This document shows, in pieces, positions 1-8,531 of a stretch of 64,000 nt of DNA; positions within the stretch are counted from its first letter, which is position 1; every line of letters starts with the position of its first letter. The notes under the pieces were generated by a model, which was given only the letters and a program-made list of their open reading frames with translations, had not been told where the DNA came from and ran no database searches. A program made the position numbers and the translations under genes. This DNA is from Dolichospermum flos-aquae CCAP 1403/13F (GTDB lineage Bacteria; Cyanobacteriota; Cyanobacteriia; Cyanobacteriales; Nostocaceae): NCBI RefSeq assembly GCF_012516395.1, contig NZ_CP051206.1:3578501-3642500 (forward strand). Direction: 5' to 3'.

Positions 1-2
1 CC

Positions 3-2120
3 TGGGGGTTATCCGCTGGGCGAGTGCAATCTGTAGCAGTACGTCTATTAGTAATTAAAGAACGCCAGCGTCGGGATTTCCATGAAGGCACATACTGGGA
101 TTTAAAAGCCAGTCTAGAACAGGAAAAAAGTCCCTTTAGCGCGGTTTTAGTGACTCTTGGCGGTACGAAAGTTGCCACAGGCAGCGATTTTGACTCAACC
201 ACTGGCAGAATTACCGCCGGGCGTAATGTTGTATTACTCAACGAGGAAGAAGCCGAAGCCCTAAAAGCCCGCCTAGAAGGGAAAACTTGGACAGTGGCGG
301 ATATGGAAGAACGTCCTGTCACCCGCAAACCAGCGCCACCGTTCACTACTTCCACACTGCAACAAGAATCTAACCGCAAGTTGCGCTTATCGGCACGGGA
401 TACGATGCGAGTGGCTCAAAATTTGTATGAGCAGGGGTATATTACCTACATGCGGACAGATTCGGTACATTTGTCCGACCAAGCGATTACTGCTGCCCGT
501 GCTTGTGTGGAGCAAAAATATGGAAAACAATACCTTAGTCCCCAACCTAGACAATACACGACCAAATCTAAAGGCGCACAAGAAGCTCACGAAGCCATTC
601 GTCCCGCTGGTAGTAGTTTCCGCACACCCCAAGACACAGGTTTAGCTGGACGAGAATTTGCTGTTTATGATTTGATTTGGAAGCGCACCGTCGCCTCACA
701 AATGGCTGATTCTCGCCAAACTCAAGTTACTGTGCAAATCCAAGTTGAAGACGCTGGTTTTCGTTCCTCTGGTAAGCGCATAGATTTTCCTGGCTACCTC
801 CGCGCCTATGTCGAAGGTTCGGATGATCCTGAAGCCGCTTTAGAAGACCAAGAAGTAATTCTACCTGCGCTGAAAGTTGGTGATCATCCCAAATGCAATG
901 AACTGGAAGCGGTAGGTCATGAAACCCAACCTCCCGCCCGTTACACCGAAGCAACTTTGGTAAAAACCTTAGAAAGTGAAGGTATTGGTCGTCCTAGTAC
1001 CTACGCCAGTATTATTGGCACAATCATTGATAAAGATTATGCCCAATTGGTGAATAATGCCCTAATTCCCACTTTCACGGCTTTCGCTGTGACTGATTTA
1101 CTGGAAAAACATTTTCCAGATATTGTTGACCCTAGTTTTACTTCTAAAATGGAGCAAACCTTGGATGAAATTTCCACGGGTGAAGCTCAATGGCTACCCT
1201 ACTTAAAGAAATTTTATCTTGGTGAACAAGGTTTAGAAACTTTGGTGAAGGAACGGGAAACCGAAATTGATGCCAGTAAAGCTAGAACTGTAGAATTAGA
1301 AAATCTAGATGCTAAAGTCCGCATTGGTAAATATGGTCCTTATATCGAAGTTACCAATGGTGAGGAAGTAATTACCGCTTCTATCCCCAAAAACCTCACC
1401 CCGGCTGACCTGAACCCCAAACAGGTGGAAATCCTCCTCAAACAAAAAATTTCCGGACCTGACCAACTCGGTCGTCACCCGGAAACTGGAGAACCAATTT
1501 ATATCAAACTTGGTACTTATGGTCCTTATGTTCAATTAGGCGATAAAACTGAGGAAAATCCTAAGCCTAAACAAGCTTCTTTACTCAAAGGTGTGACACC
1601 AGAAACCGTCACTTTAGATATGGCTGTGGGTTTATTATCTCTCCCCCGTGCTTTGGGAACTCACCCCGAAACTGGTGGCAAAGTCCAAGCTAGTTTAGGA
1701 AGATTTGGCCCCTATGTTGTCCATGACCAAGGGAAGGAGGGGAAAGATTACCGTTCTCTAAAATCTACGGATGATGTCTTGACAATTTCCTTGAATCGTG
1801 CTTTAGAATTATTGGCAGAACCGAAAAAAGGACGGGCTGCTGCTAAGAGTAAGTCTAAAGAAGCTTTACGCGAGTTGGGTACGCATCCAGAAGATGAGTC
1901 ACCAGTCAATATCTATGATGGTCCCTATGGTCCTTACATTAAACATGGGAAAACTAATGCCAGTCTTCCTGAAGGTGAATCAGTAGAAAATATCACGCTA
2001 TCTACAGCTATTGAATTACTTTCAGCCAAAGCATCTACAAAATCTCCCCGCAAAACCACTAAATCAACTGCTACTAAATCAACTACTACTAGAGGAAAAA
2101 AGAAAGACGCAGCAAGTTAG
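3..2120 (+). CDS. topA: DNA topoisomerase I, 5'-truncated by window edge
   Basis: Type IA topoisomerase that relaxes negative supercoils through a 5'-phosphotyrosine intermediate. The reading frame is open to the window edge: codons from position 3 read WGLSAGRVQSVAVRL, the conserved motif of the family, so the GTG at 24 is internal and not the start. The active-site tyrosine lies in the motif ITYMRTDS, with its codon at 447-449. The C-terminal third has four GPY(I/V) repeats (KYGPYIE, TYGPYVQ, RFGPYVV, PYGPYIK) typical of cyanobacterial TopA C-terminal repeat domains, followed by a Lys/Thr/Ser-rich basic tail. The toprim domain lies outside the window. About 705 residues are visible and nothing in them looks damaged. 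Confidence 0.95.
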   Translation, partial: WGLSAGRVQSVAVRLLVIKERQRRDFHEGTYWDLKASLEQEKSPFSAVLVTLGGTKVATGSDFDSTTGRITAGRNVVLLNEEEAEALKARLEGKTWTVADMEERPVTRKPAPPFTTSTLQQESNRKLRLSARDTMRVAQNLYEQGYITYMRTDSVHLSDQAITAARACVEQKYGKQYLSPQPRQYTTKSKGAQEAHEAIRPAGSSFRTPQDTGLAGREFAVYDLIWKRTVASQMADSRQTQVTVQIQVEDAGFRSSGKRIDFPGYLRAYVEGSDDPEAALEDQEVILPALKVGDHPKCNELEAVGHETQPPARYTEATLVKTLESEGIGRPSTYASIIGTIIDKDYAQLVNNALIPTFTAFAVTDLLEKHFPDIVDPSFTSKMEQTLDEISTGEAQWLPYLKKFYLGEQGLETLVKERETEIDASKARTVELENLDAKVRIGKYGPYIEVTNGEEVITASIPKNLTPADLNPKQVEILLKQKISGPDQLGRHPETGEPIYIKLGTYGPYVQLGDKTEENPKPKQASLLKGVTPETVTLDMAVGLLSLPRALGTHPETGGKVQASLGRFGPYVVHDQGKEGKDYRSLKSTDDVLTISLNRALELLAEPKKGRAAAKSKSKEALRELGTHPEDESPVNIYDGPYGPYIKHGKTNASLPEGESVENITLSTAIELLSAKASTKSPRKTTKSTATKSTTTRGKKKDAAS

Positions 2121-2189
2121 AGGTAGGGAGCAGGGAGCAGGGGAAATTTTTTCTGTTTTCTTCCTCCCAACAACCAACAACTGACAACT

Positions 2190-2262
2190 GTACGGGCGAA
2201 GCATTTGGAGAACTATTTTTGGCAATGACCGATAATTTATCTTCCAAATGCTTCGCCCCTAC
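2190..2262. mobile_element. 73-bp inverted-repeat (MITE-like) element, copy 1
   Basis: Arms of 20 nt at 2190-2209 and 2243-2262 are inverted repeats with one mismatch; the core is GGGCGAAGCATTTGGA against TCCAAATGCTTCGCCC. A 33-nt centre separates them. An identical 73-bp copy lies at 31834-31906. No coding capacity. It is inserted in a run of CAACTGA heptamers, with ACT on both sides of the element core, which could be a short target duplication. Mobility is inferred from the dispersed identical copies; the mobilising transposase is unknown. Confidence 0.75.
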
Positions 2263-2294
2263 TGACAACTGACAACTGACAACTGACAACTGAC
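2262..2294. repeat. CAACTGA heptamer array
   Basis: Four to five head-to-tail TGACAAC heptamers follow the inverted-repeat element directly. Such short tandemly repeated heptamers are a known feature of heterocystous cyanobacterial genomes. Confidence 0.8.
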
Positions 2295-2512
2295 TCCCAA
2301 ACTTCTATTCCCTATCACCAATTACCCATTACTAATTAAGGATGTGATAATCTAATAAGTAAGGGAGAACACAAAATTAGAATTTCCTAGTAGCATATAT
2401 CATACTTATGGAAATGTGTCAACCTTTTTGTAGTCTAAAGGTGTGATAATACGCCAGTTTCTGCGACCCGGTTAAAAAAAATTGAGGTACTATCTCAGGA
2501 GCCGTCAGTTTA

Positions 2513-2653
2513 ATGGATTATATAGAAAAGGTACTGGAAAAGCTGAAAGAATTAGCGCGAAAGTTAATTGATAGCCTGCTCGGTCCAGAGGCTGAACCCG
2601 AACCGGAACTGATTCCGATTCCTGTACATGAACGTTCTAGGCGACGACGCTAA
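2513..2653 (+). CDS. Small 46-residue protein upstream of aroQ
   Basis: An ATG at 2513 is preceded by CAGGAG at 2495-2500 and opens a 46-residue frame ending with TAA at 2651-2653. The predicted protein has an amphipathic charged helix at the N-terminus (MDYIEKVLEKLKELARKL), a proline/glutamate run (residues about 25-37) and an Arg-rich end (RSRRRR). The organised composition and the short gap of 19 nt to aroQ suggest a real, probably co-transcribed gene. I do not know its function; a nucleic-acid or membrane-surface contact is conceivable from the basic tail but is only inference. Confidence 0.55.
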   Translation: MDYIEKVLEKLKELARKLIDSLLGPEAEPEPELIPIPVHERSRRRR

Positions 2654-2672
2654 AATATTGAAGGTGTGAGAG

Positions 2673-3122
2673 TTGAATTTGCCAGCTTTAAGTATTCTTG
2701 TGCTGCACGGTCCAAATCTAAATTTGCTAGGACTCAGAGAACCGGGAATTTATGGTTCTTTAACTTTAGCAGAAATTAATCGCTTGTTAGAGTCTAAAGC
2801 AATGGAACTACAAGCCGAAATGTTGCCCGTGCAGTCAAATCATGAAGGGGTTTTAGTAGATGCTATACACGGGGCATTAGGAAAGCATCAGGGGATTGTC
2901 ATTAATGCTGGGGCTTACACTCATACTAGTGTAGCTTTGAGGGATGCGATCGCTGCCGTTAATTTACCTACTGTCGAAGTACATCTAAGTAATATTTATC
3001 GTCGGGAAGATTTCCGCCATCATTCTTATATCGCACCAGTGGTAATTGGCCAAATCAGTGGCTTTGGCGCTCAAAGTTATTTGTTAGGCTTACAAGCACT
3101 GGTGTACCATTTAAGGCAGTAA
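2673..3122 (+). CDS. aroQ: Type II 3-dehydroquinate dehydratase
   Basis: Catalyses dehydration of 3-dehydroquinate to 3-dehydroshikimate in the shikimate pathway, as a cytosolic dodecamer in characterised members. At 149 residues it has the normal size of the type II family. Visible signatures are HGPNLNLLG (residues 12-20), the catalytic Tyr27 in GIYG, the NAGAYTHTS substrate loop and [15 protein letters not shown] with the catalytic His and Arg. The start is taken as TTG at 2673, because the first motif begins only 11 residues later and no in-frame ATG lies nearby; GAAGGTG just upstream may serve as ribosome-binding site. It follows the 46-residue small ORF. Confidence 0.95.
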   Translation: MNLPALSILVLHGPNLNLLGLREPGIYGSLTLAEINRLLESKAMELQAEMLPVQSNHEGVLVDAIHGALGKHQGIVINAGAYTHTSVALRDAIAAVNLPTVEVHLSNIYRREDFRHHSYIAPVVIGQISGFGAQSYLLGLQALVYHLRQ

Positions 3123-3152
3123 TTAGGTGACAGGTGACAGGGAAGAAGAAGT

Positions 3153-3183
3153 AATTACCAATTACCAATTACCAATCACCGAT
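3153..3183. repeat. AATTACC heptamer array
   Basis: Four degenerate head-to-tail AATTACC heptamers occupy the short gap between aroQ and the next gene, directly before its ATG. Confidence 0.75.
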
Positions 3184-3191
3184 TAAAAATT

Positions 3192-4088
3192 ATGCGTTAT
3201 TCTCTTGTGAATCGGGTTAGGGGAACTTTTCTGGGAGCTTTCTTGGGAGAGGGTTTATCTAGCCAGAATAGTTTTAAATTGGGTGAAATTGCGGTTTTGG
3301 GGACGGAAAGTTTAATCAGTTTGGGCAGGTTAGATGTAGATGACTGGTTAAAGCGTCAAGAACAAGCAGGTATTGAATTAGAAACAAATATTAATTTCTG
3401 GGGACAAATAATTCTCGCTACATTACCAGTGGCGATTTTTTTTCATGACAATACCGATAGAATGCGAGAAAATATTTTAGCCGTGCAAAGGATATTCAAT
3501 GGGCAAAATGAGCCGATGATCAGAGATGCTAGTTTAATTATAGGATATGCGATCGCTCAATCCCTGAATGAAAAACTTAACCCCCACAGCCTGATTTCGG
3601 AAACAGTGAGTTTTTTAGATAAAACATCAACTTTATTACCACAAGAATTAATAAAAGTCAATAATTTATTAAAAAAAGGGGCGGGACTAGAAACAGCACA
3701 AAGGGAATTGAGTAGTCCAGAAAAATTAATTAGCAATATTGGTTTAGCTTTTTACTGCTTTGGGAGTACATTAGAAGACTTTCCCCTGACCGTATTAAGA
3801 GCTAATCAAAATCACAATTTTGCCAATCAAAATATTACAGGTGCAATTGCTGGAGCATTATCAGGCGCGTATAACAGTACAGTTGGTATACCTGTAAATT
3901 GGCAAATTTCTCCGTCAGTCACTAACTCCCCGGCTTGGGGACTTGAGAGTTTTGCCCAAATGTTCACATTAGCCGATACAATGATGGCGGTGTGGTCTGG
4001 AGTATATGACTTGAGCGATAATTGCGGCGAATTTGTGGACACAGGATATACTATCTTTGCTGCTCCTCATATTATCCGTAGACGTTGA
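3192..4088 (+). CDS. ADP-ribosylglycohydrolase-fold protein, probably inactive
   Basis: All-helical protein of 298 residues. The N-terminal RVRGTFLGAFLGEGL and the C-terminal block ITGAIAGALSGAYNSTVGIP followed by W resemble the first and last conserved helices of the ADP-ribosylglycohydrolase (DraG-like) family. In active members these helices carry GD and GDSDT motifs whose aspartates bind the Mg ions; here the equivalent positions read GEGL and FANQN, and no TDDT motif is seen. I therefore infer a non-catalytic relative. It precedes pgpH by about 130 nt on the same strand. The family assignment is moderately sure; the role is unknown. Confidence 0.6.
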   Translation: MRYSLVNRVRGTFLGAFLGEGLSSQNSFKLGEIAVLGTESLISLGRLDVDDWLKRQEQAGIELETNINFWGQIILATLPVAIFFHDNTDRMRENILAVQRIFNGQNEPMIRDASLIIGYAIAQSLNEKLNPHSLISETVSFLDKTSTLLPQELIKVNNLLKKGAGLETAQRELSSPEKLISNIGLAFYCFGSTLEDFPLTVLRANQNHNFANQNITGAIAGALSGAYNSTVGIPVNWQISPSVTNSPAWGLESFAQMFTLADTMMAVWSGVYDLSDNCGEFVDTGYTIFAAPHIIRRR

Positions 4089-4217
4089 AATGATCTGATT
4101 CAGCAAAGGTCAAATGGGAACTGCTATCACTCCCTAACTTTTTATCCAGCTAGAGTGGCGTTCGCGGTAGCATGGCGGAGACATCAGCCATATTTGGGGT
4201 ATTTCGCGGAAGGAAAG

Positions 4218-6821
4218 ATGAAAACGCAGCGATTTTTGCAATCCTTGAGCCAGCAACTGAGGCAATGGCAGCGGCAGTATAAAGTGCTATTCCGAAAAGG
4301 AAAGTATCAGCATAAACTGCATGGGAATTTTCTAAAAAATCTACTTCTGTATTTATCAGCAAATAGTCATCAAGGAAAACAAGGCAAACAGAGACAGACA
4401 CAACAATCAACTGTTAAATTAGTTAAGAAAACTCGTGGTATTGATAAATTTATTCTTCTATGGATACATCAAAAACGCTCTTCAATAATTTTGGTATTGG
4501 CAATCTTATCACTCACAAGTGTAATGGGACATGGTTTATATAACCAACCAAGAATAAAAGTTGATAATATTGCTTTACAAACATTTACTGCTCCTTTCAC
4601 AGATGATGTTGAAGATCAGCAAGAAACAGAACAGAAACGAAAAGATGCTATAGATAAATCTGTGCCTGTTCTCATGATTGATAACCATATAAATGAACAA
4701 ATTAATGAACAGGTGGAAAAATTTTTAGATACAACTAATGAACTTAGGGATATAGTTGACGGGTTTCCATTTTTTGATCCTGCCGTTTTATCAATTTCTA
4801 TTCAACGTTATCTTAGGACTTTTCCTGAATCAGAATGGCAAAAGCTGAAAGTAACTTTAGAAAATAATAGAAAACAAAATTTAAAAAAGCAAAATTCAAA
4901 ATTTTTGTTGTCTCCACAAATATCATCAAATTTTCCGGTATTGCAATTGTCTAAACCTTTTCCTATTTATGGAAAGCAGAGTGATGAAGCTAGTTTTATT
5001 CAAGCATTATCAGAACTAGAAGCTTATCAATTTACTGGATCAGAATCTAATTTTTCAGCATTGATTACCAAAATCTCTCAAGTTAGACAAAAATATAATC
5101 AAGCAATTGAGAAAGCATCACAAATAGAAACTGGACAACTTAAAAATTTTTATACAGAACCTATTGTTTTAGATTTAACTGATGATGATTGGTTAAAAAC
5201 ACAAGATGGGATTCATAAAATTGCCGAGCGAATTCTTGCCCAAGGTATATATGCTGGATTACCTAAAACTATTTTGAATAATGCAGTTAATTTGCAAGTG
5301 CAATCATCTGTACCTAGTGAAGCTGAACCCCTAGCAACAAAATTATTATTAGCCGTACTACAACCAAATATTAAACAAGACGAAGCCCAAACAGAACAAC
5401 AAGGTGAACTGGTAGCTAATCAAATACCATCTGTAATGATCCGGGTGAAAAAAGCAGAGGTAATTGTTAGTAAAGGAGAAAAAATTACTAAATGGAAATT
5501 TCAGGTATTAGAACATTATCGCCTGATTGGCCGCCAAGTGAATTGGATGGGTTTAACAATTGTCGGTATGGTTGTTACTGGAGGAATTCGGATTTTTGTC
5601 TGGATAGAAAGAAAAAGTCATAACTATTTGCGACAACGCGATCGCCTATTAGTTTTACTTCTTAGCCTCAGTGTTCCTGGAGTATTGGCAATGAGTTTAC
5701 CCTATACTACTTGGAGTGCTATTGGTTTATTATTAGGCAGTTTCTATGGACCAACTGTAGGGATAACAGTAGTGGGGTTATTGTCGCTGATACTCCCAAT
5801 TACCACAGATACAAATATTCTGGTATTGTTGGCTGGGGCTATGGGGGGAATGTTAAGTAGTTATGTCGCTCATAGATTGCGATCGCGTGAAGAATTAGCA
5901 TTATTAGGTGTTGTCTCTGCCTTAACCCAAGGTGGTGTATTCTTACTATTAAAAATCCTCACAGGTGGGGTATTTGGTTCGGGTTGGTATATCTTCCAAG
6001 AAGCAGGTTTGTTTGCTGTATCTGGCTTGTCTTGGAGTATTGTGGCTTTGGGTTTAAGTCCTTATTTAGAAACATTATTTGATGTGATTACTCCTATCCG
6101 CTTGGCAGAATTAGCTAATCCCAACCGCCCATTATTAAAGCGACTAGCTACGGAAACTCCAGGAACTTTTCAACATACTTTATTAGTGGCAACTCTAGCT
6201 GAAGCTGCGGCTAAACAATTGGGATGTAATGTAGAATTAGTTAGGGCGGGAACTCTGTATCATGATATTGGCAAAATGCACGATCCTTTGGGATTTATTG
6301 AAAATCAAATTGGCAGTCCCAATAAACATGAAACAGAAATTCAAGATCCTTGGAAAAGTGCCGAATTGATTAAAAAGCACGTGACGGAAGGGGTAGTAAT
6401 GGCGAAGAAACACAGTTTACCAACGGCAATTCAGGCTTTTATTCCCGAACATCAAGGCACAATGGCGATCGCTTATTTTTATCACCAAGCCCAACAAATA
6501 GCCCAAAAAAATCCCCATATCATCCTAGATAAAGCAGATTTTTGTTATGATGGTCCTATCCCCCAATCACGGGAAACAGGAATCGTCATGTTAGCGGATT
6601 CTTGTGAAGCCGCATTACGCAGTCTTAAAGATGCAACTCCAGAAAAAGCATTGAATATGCTGAATAATATTCTCAAAGCAAAATGGCAAGATGAACAATT
6701 AATAGATTCAGGCTTGACAAGAGAAGAAATGCCAAAAATTGCCCAAATATTTGTGGATGTTTGGCAACAATTTCATCACAAACGCATTGCTTATCCTAAG
6801 TCAAAAGCTGGTAATTTGTAG
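4218..6821 (+). CDS. pgpH: 7TM receptor HD-domain phosphohydrolase (PgpH family)
   Basis: Membrane-bound phosphodiesterase, in studied bacteria degrading cyclic di-AMP. The 867-residue protein has a cytosolic N-terminus, one membrane segment near residues 85-105, a large extracytoplasmic domain (about 110-430), a cluster of seven hydrophobic helices (about 435-630) and a C-terminal HD domain. HD metal-binding residues are visible: His653 (FQHT), His682-Asp683 (YHDIGK), His745 (PEHQGT) and a later Asp in LADSCEAA. I chose ATG at 4218 because GGAAGGA stands just before it; a longer in-frame GTG start at 4155 lies in what looks like a dispersed repeat (GGCGTTCGCGGTAGC). Substrate is inferred from the family. 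Confidence 0.9.
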   Translation: MKTQRFLQSLSQQLRQWQRQYKVLFRKGKYQHKLHGNFLKNLLLYLSANSHQGKQGKQRQTQQSTVKLVKKTRGIDKFILLWIHQKRSSIILVLAILSLTSVMGHGLYNQPRIKVDNIALQTFTAPFTDDVEDQQETEQKRKDAIDKSVPVLMIDNHINEQINEQVEKFLDTTNELRDIVDGFPFFDPAVLSISIQRYLRTFPESEWQKLKVTLENNRKQNLKKQNSKFLLSPQISSNFPVLQLSKPFPIYGKQSDEASFIQALSELEAYQFTGSESNFSALITKISQVRQKYNQAIEKASQIETGQLKNFYTEPIVLDLTDDDWLKTQDGIHKIAERILAQGIYAGLPKTILNNAVNLQVQSSVPSEAEPLATKLLLAVLQPNIKQDEAQTEQQGELVANQIPSVMIRVKKAEVIVSKGEKITKWKFQVLEHYRLIGRQVNWMGLTIVGMVVTGGIRIFVWIERKSHNYLRQRDRLLVLLLSLSVPGVLAMSLPYTTWSAIGLLLGSFYGPTVGITVVGLLSLILPITTDTNILVLLAGAMGGMLSSYVAHRLRSREELALLGVVSALTQGGVFLLLKILTGGVFGSGWYIFQEAGLFAVSGLSWSIVALGLSPYLETLFDVITPIRLAELANPNRPLLKRLATETPGTFQHTLLVATLAEAAAKQLGCNVELVRAGTLYHDIGKMHDPLGFIENQIGSPNKHETEIQDPWKSAELIKKHVTEGVVMAKKHSLPTAIQAFIPEHQGTMAIAYFYHQAQQIAQKNPHIILDKADFCYDGPIPQSRETGIVMLADSCEAALRSLKDATPEKALNMLNNILKAKWQDEQLIDSGLTREEMPKIAQIFVDVWQQFHHKRIAYPKSKAGNL

Positions 6822-6861
6822 TTAAGATTAATCTGCATAGAATTAGAATTTAAGAATAATC

Positions 6862-6895
6862 AAACGCAGATAAACGCAGATAAACGCAGATAAGG
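6862..6895. repeat. ATAAACGCAG decamer repeats
   Basis: Three head-to-tail copies of a CGCAGATAAA-type decamer lie 40 nt after pgpH. This short repeat is commonly dispersed in related genomes and has no coding role here. Further downstream at 6999-7020 are three CTGACTC heptamers. Confidence 0.7.
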
Positions 6896-7088
6896 ACGGA
6901 TGAATCACAGCAGATTGCAGATTAATGAGGTACAGGATCTAAATTCAAAGCCAGACAGCAAGCCAGTTTTACTCCTTATTCATTCTTCCTTCTTCATTCT
7001 GACTCCTGACTCCTGACTCCTTTATTCCTGCTGTATTCATACTTAACGGTTAAACTAGAGATAGAAAAATGACCATAGGAAGATTATG

Positions 7089-7691
7089 ATGAGCGATCGC
7101 GACTATACCTTAATTATTGACAAAAGCGGTAGTATGTCCACACCCGACCAAGCGGGTGGAAGAACTAGATGGAAGATAGCTGAAGAATCTACCATTGCTT
7201 TAGCCAGAAAGTGTGAAGAATTTGATCCTGATGGCATTACAGTTTACGTTTTTTCCGGCAGATTTAAACGTTATGAAAATGTTACTGCTGCTAAAGTAGC
7301 CCAGATATTTCAGGAGAATGATCCATCAGGTACGACTAACTTAGGAAGTGTACTCCAAGATGCCCTGAATAACTACTTTGAGCGCAAAGCCGCCGGTACT
7401 ACCAAACTCAATGGAGAAACGATTTTAGTCATTACTGACGGTGAACCAGATGATCGCAAAGCCGTATTTGAAATTATCATTCGTGCTACCCAACAAATGG
7501 AAAAAGATGAAGAATTAGGAATTTCCATGATTCAAGTCGGTTCAGATCCTCAAGCCACCAAATTTCTTAAAGCCTTAGATGATCAATTACAAAGTGTTGG
7601 TGCTAAATTCGATATTTGTGATACCGTAACTTTAGATGATTTAGAAGACATGAGTTTGGCTGATGTTTTAATGAATGCCATCACTGATTAA
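7089..7691 (+). CDS. von Willebrand factor A domain protein 1
   Basis: A stand-alone vWA domain of about 200 residues with an intact metal-ion-dependent adhesion site: DKSGS (Asp11, Ser13, Ser15), a Thr in SGTTN and Asp in TDGEPDD. No signal peptide or membrane segment is seen, so it should be cytosolic and bind partner proteins through a divalent metal. Two adjacent ATGs occur (7086 and 7089); the second sits 6 nt after AGGAAGA and is preferred. The gene is followed after 35 nt by a close paralogue, indicating tandem duplication and probably one transcript. The partner is unknown. Confidence 0.85.
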   Translation: MSDRDYTLIIDKSGSMSTPDQAGGRTRWKIAEESTIALARKCEEFDPDGITVYVFSGRFKRYENVTAAKVAQIFQENDPSGTTNLGSVLQDALNNYFERKAAGTTKLNGETILVITDGEPDDRKAVFEIIIRATQQMEKDEELGISMIQVGSDPQATKFLKALDDQLQSVGAKFDICDTVTLDDLEDMSLADVLMNAITD

Positions 7692-7726
7692 TTAACAAAA
7701 ATTCCTAATATCTGGAGAGTTTAGTC

Positions 7727-8332
7727 ATGCTAGAAAACCGTGATTACACCTTAATTATTGATAAAAGCGGTAGCATGGCTACCCCAGATCAAAAAGGTGG
7801 TAGAACTAGATGGGCAACAGCACAAGAATCTACTTTTGCATTAGCAAGTAAATGTGAACAACTTGATCCAGATGGCATTACTATTTACTTGTTTTCTGGG
7901 AAATTTAAACGTTATGAAAATGTCACATCTGCTAAAGTAATACAAATTTTCACAGAAAATGATCCTTCAGGAACAACAGATTTAGCAGGTGTTTTAAAAC
8001 ACGCTACCGATGATTATCTGCAACGCAAAGCCTCCGGGACAACTAAACTCAATGGGGAAACAATTTTAGTAGTTACTGACGGTGAACCAGATGATCGCAA
8101 AGCCGTAATGAAGGTAATTATTGAAGCTTCTCGTCGTCTGGATAGAGATGAAGAATTAGCTATTTCCTTTATTCAAGTCGGTAATGATGCTCAAGCTACC
8201 CGCTTTTTGAAAATCTTGGATGATGAATTGCAAAGTGCAGGTGCTAAGTTTGATATTTGCGACACTATCACAATGGATGATATGGAAGATATGAGTTTAT
8301 CAGAAGTTCTCCTCAATGCCATTAATGACTAG
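7727..8332 (+). CDS. von Willebrand factor A domain protein 2
   Basis: A 201-residue vWA protein, clearly a tandem paralogue of the gene just upstream: most residues are shared along the entire length, including DKSGSM, GRTRW, ENDPSGTT and VTDGEPDDRKA. The MIDAS residues Asp12, Ser14, Ser16 and the downstream Thr and Asp are kept, so both copies should bind metal. GGAGAG lies 9 nt before the ATG. Differences are concentrated on probable surface positions (for example ERKAAG versus QRKASG), which would suit two related partners. The transcript may end at the inverted repeat that begins directly after the stop codon. Confidence 0.85.
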   Translation: MLENRDYTLIIDKSGSMATPDQKGGRTRWATAQESTFALASKCEQLDPDGITIYLFSGKFKRYENVTSAKVIQIFTENDPSGTTDLAGVLKHATDDYLQRKASGTTKLNGETILVVTDGEPDDRKAVMKVIIEASRRLDRDEELAISFIQVGNDAQATRFLKILDDELQSAGAKFDICDTITMDDMEDMSLSEVLLNAIND

Positions 8333-8333
8333 C

Positions 8334-8420
8334 ACCGCAAGGCGGAATTAAAAATTAACAATTAAAAATTAAAAAAGCTTGCTGAATATTGCTTTTGACT
8401 TTTGACTTCCGCCTTGCGGT
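8334..8420. repeat. Inverted repeat with 14-nt perfect arms
   Basis: ACCGCAAGGCGGAA at 8334-8347 is repeated in inverted orientation at 8407-8420. The 59-nt centre is AT-rich with AATTAAAA repeats. It starts one base after the stop codon of the second vWA gene. It may act as a transcript end or be a small mobile element; there is no T-run after it. Confidence 0.65.
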
Positions 8421-8493
8421 ACTATTACCGTCGTGAATTAAAAATTAAAAATGATCCCCCAATTTTCACATCAATTCATAATTTGATAAAAAA

Positions 8494-8508
8494 AGAAGTC
8501 GGGGATCT
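8494..8508. repeat. Half palindrome of the AGATCCCCGACTTCT family
   Basis: AGAAGTCGGGGATCT is the right arm of a palindrome family seen intact at 22131-22197, 50121-50157 and 55478-55510. Only GATCCCCC at 8453-8460 remains of the left arm, so this copy is degraded. It lies 24 nt before the downstream gene. Confidence 0.6.
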
Positions 8509-8531
8509 TATATTTTTTAGGAATTACAAAT

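Larger units (their letters stand above)
2121..2512. other. Repeat-rich intergenic region
   Basis: The 392 bases between topA and the next small ORF hold a 73-bp inverted-repeat element (2190-2262) embedded in CAACTGA heptamers (about 2178-2189 and 2262-2294). The rest, about 2295-2512, is AT-rich and probably carries the promoter of the downstream small ORF and aroQ; no convincing -10/-35 pair was fixed by eye. Confidence 0.6.
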
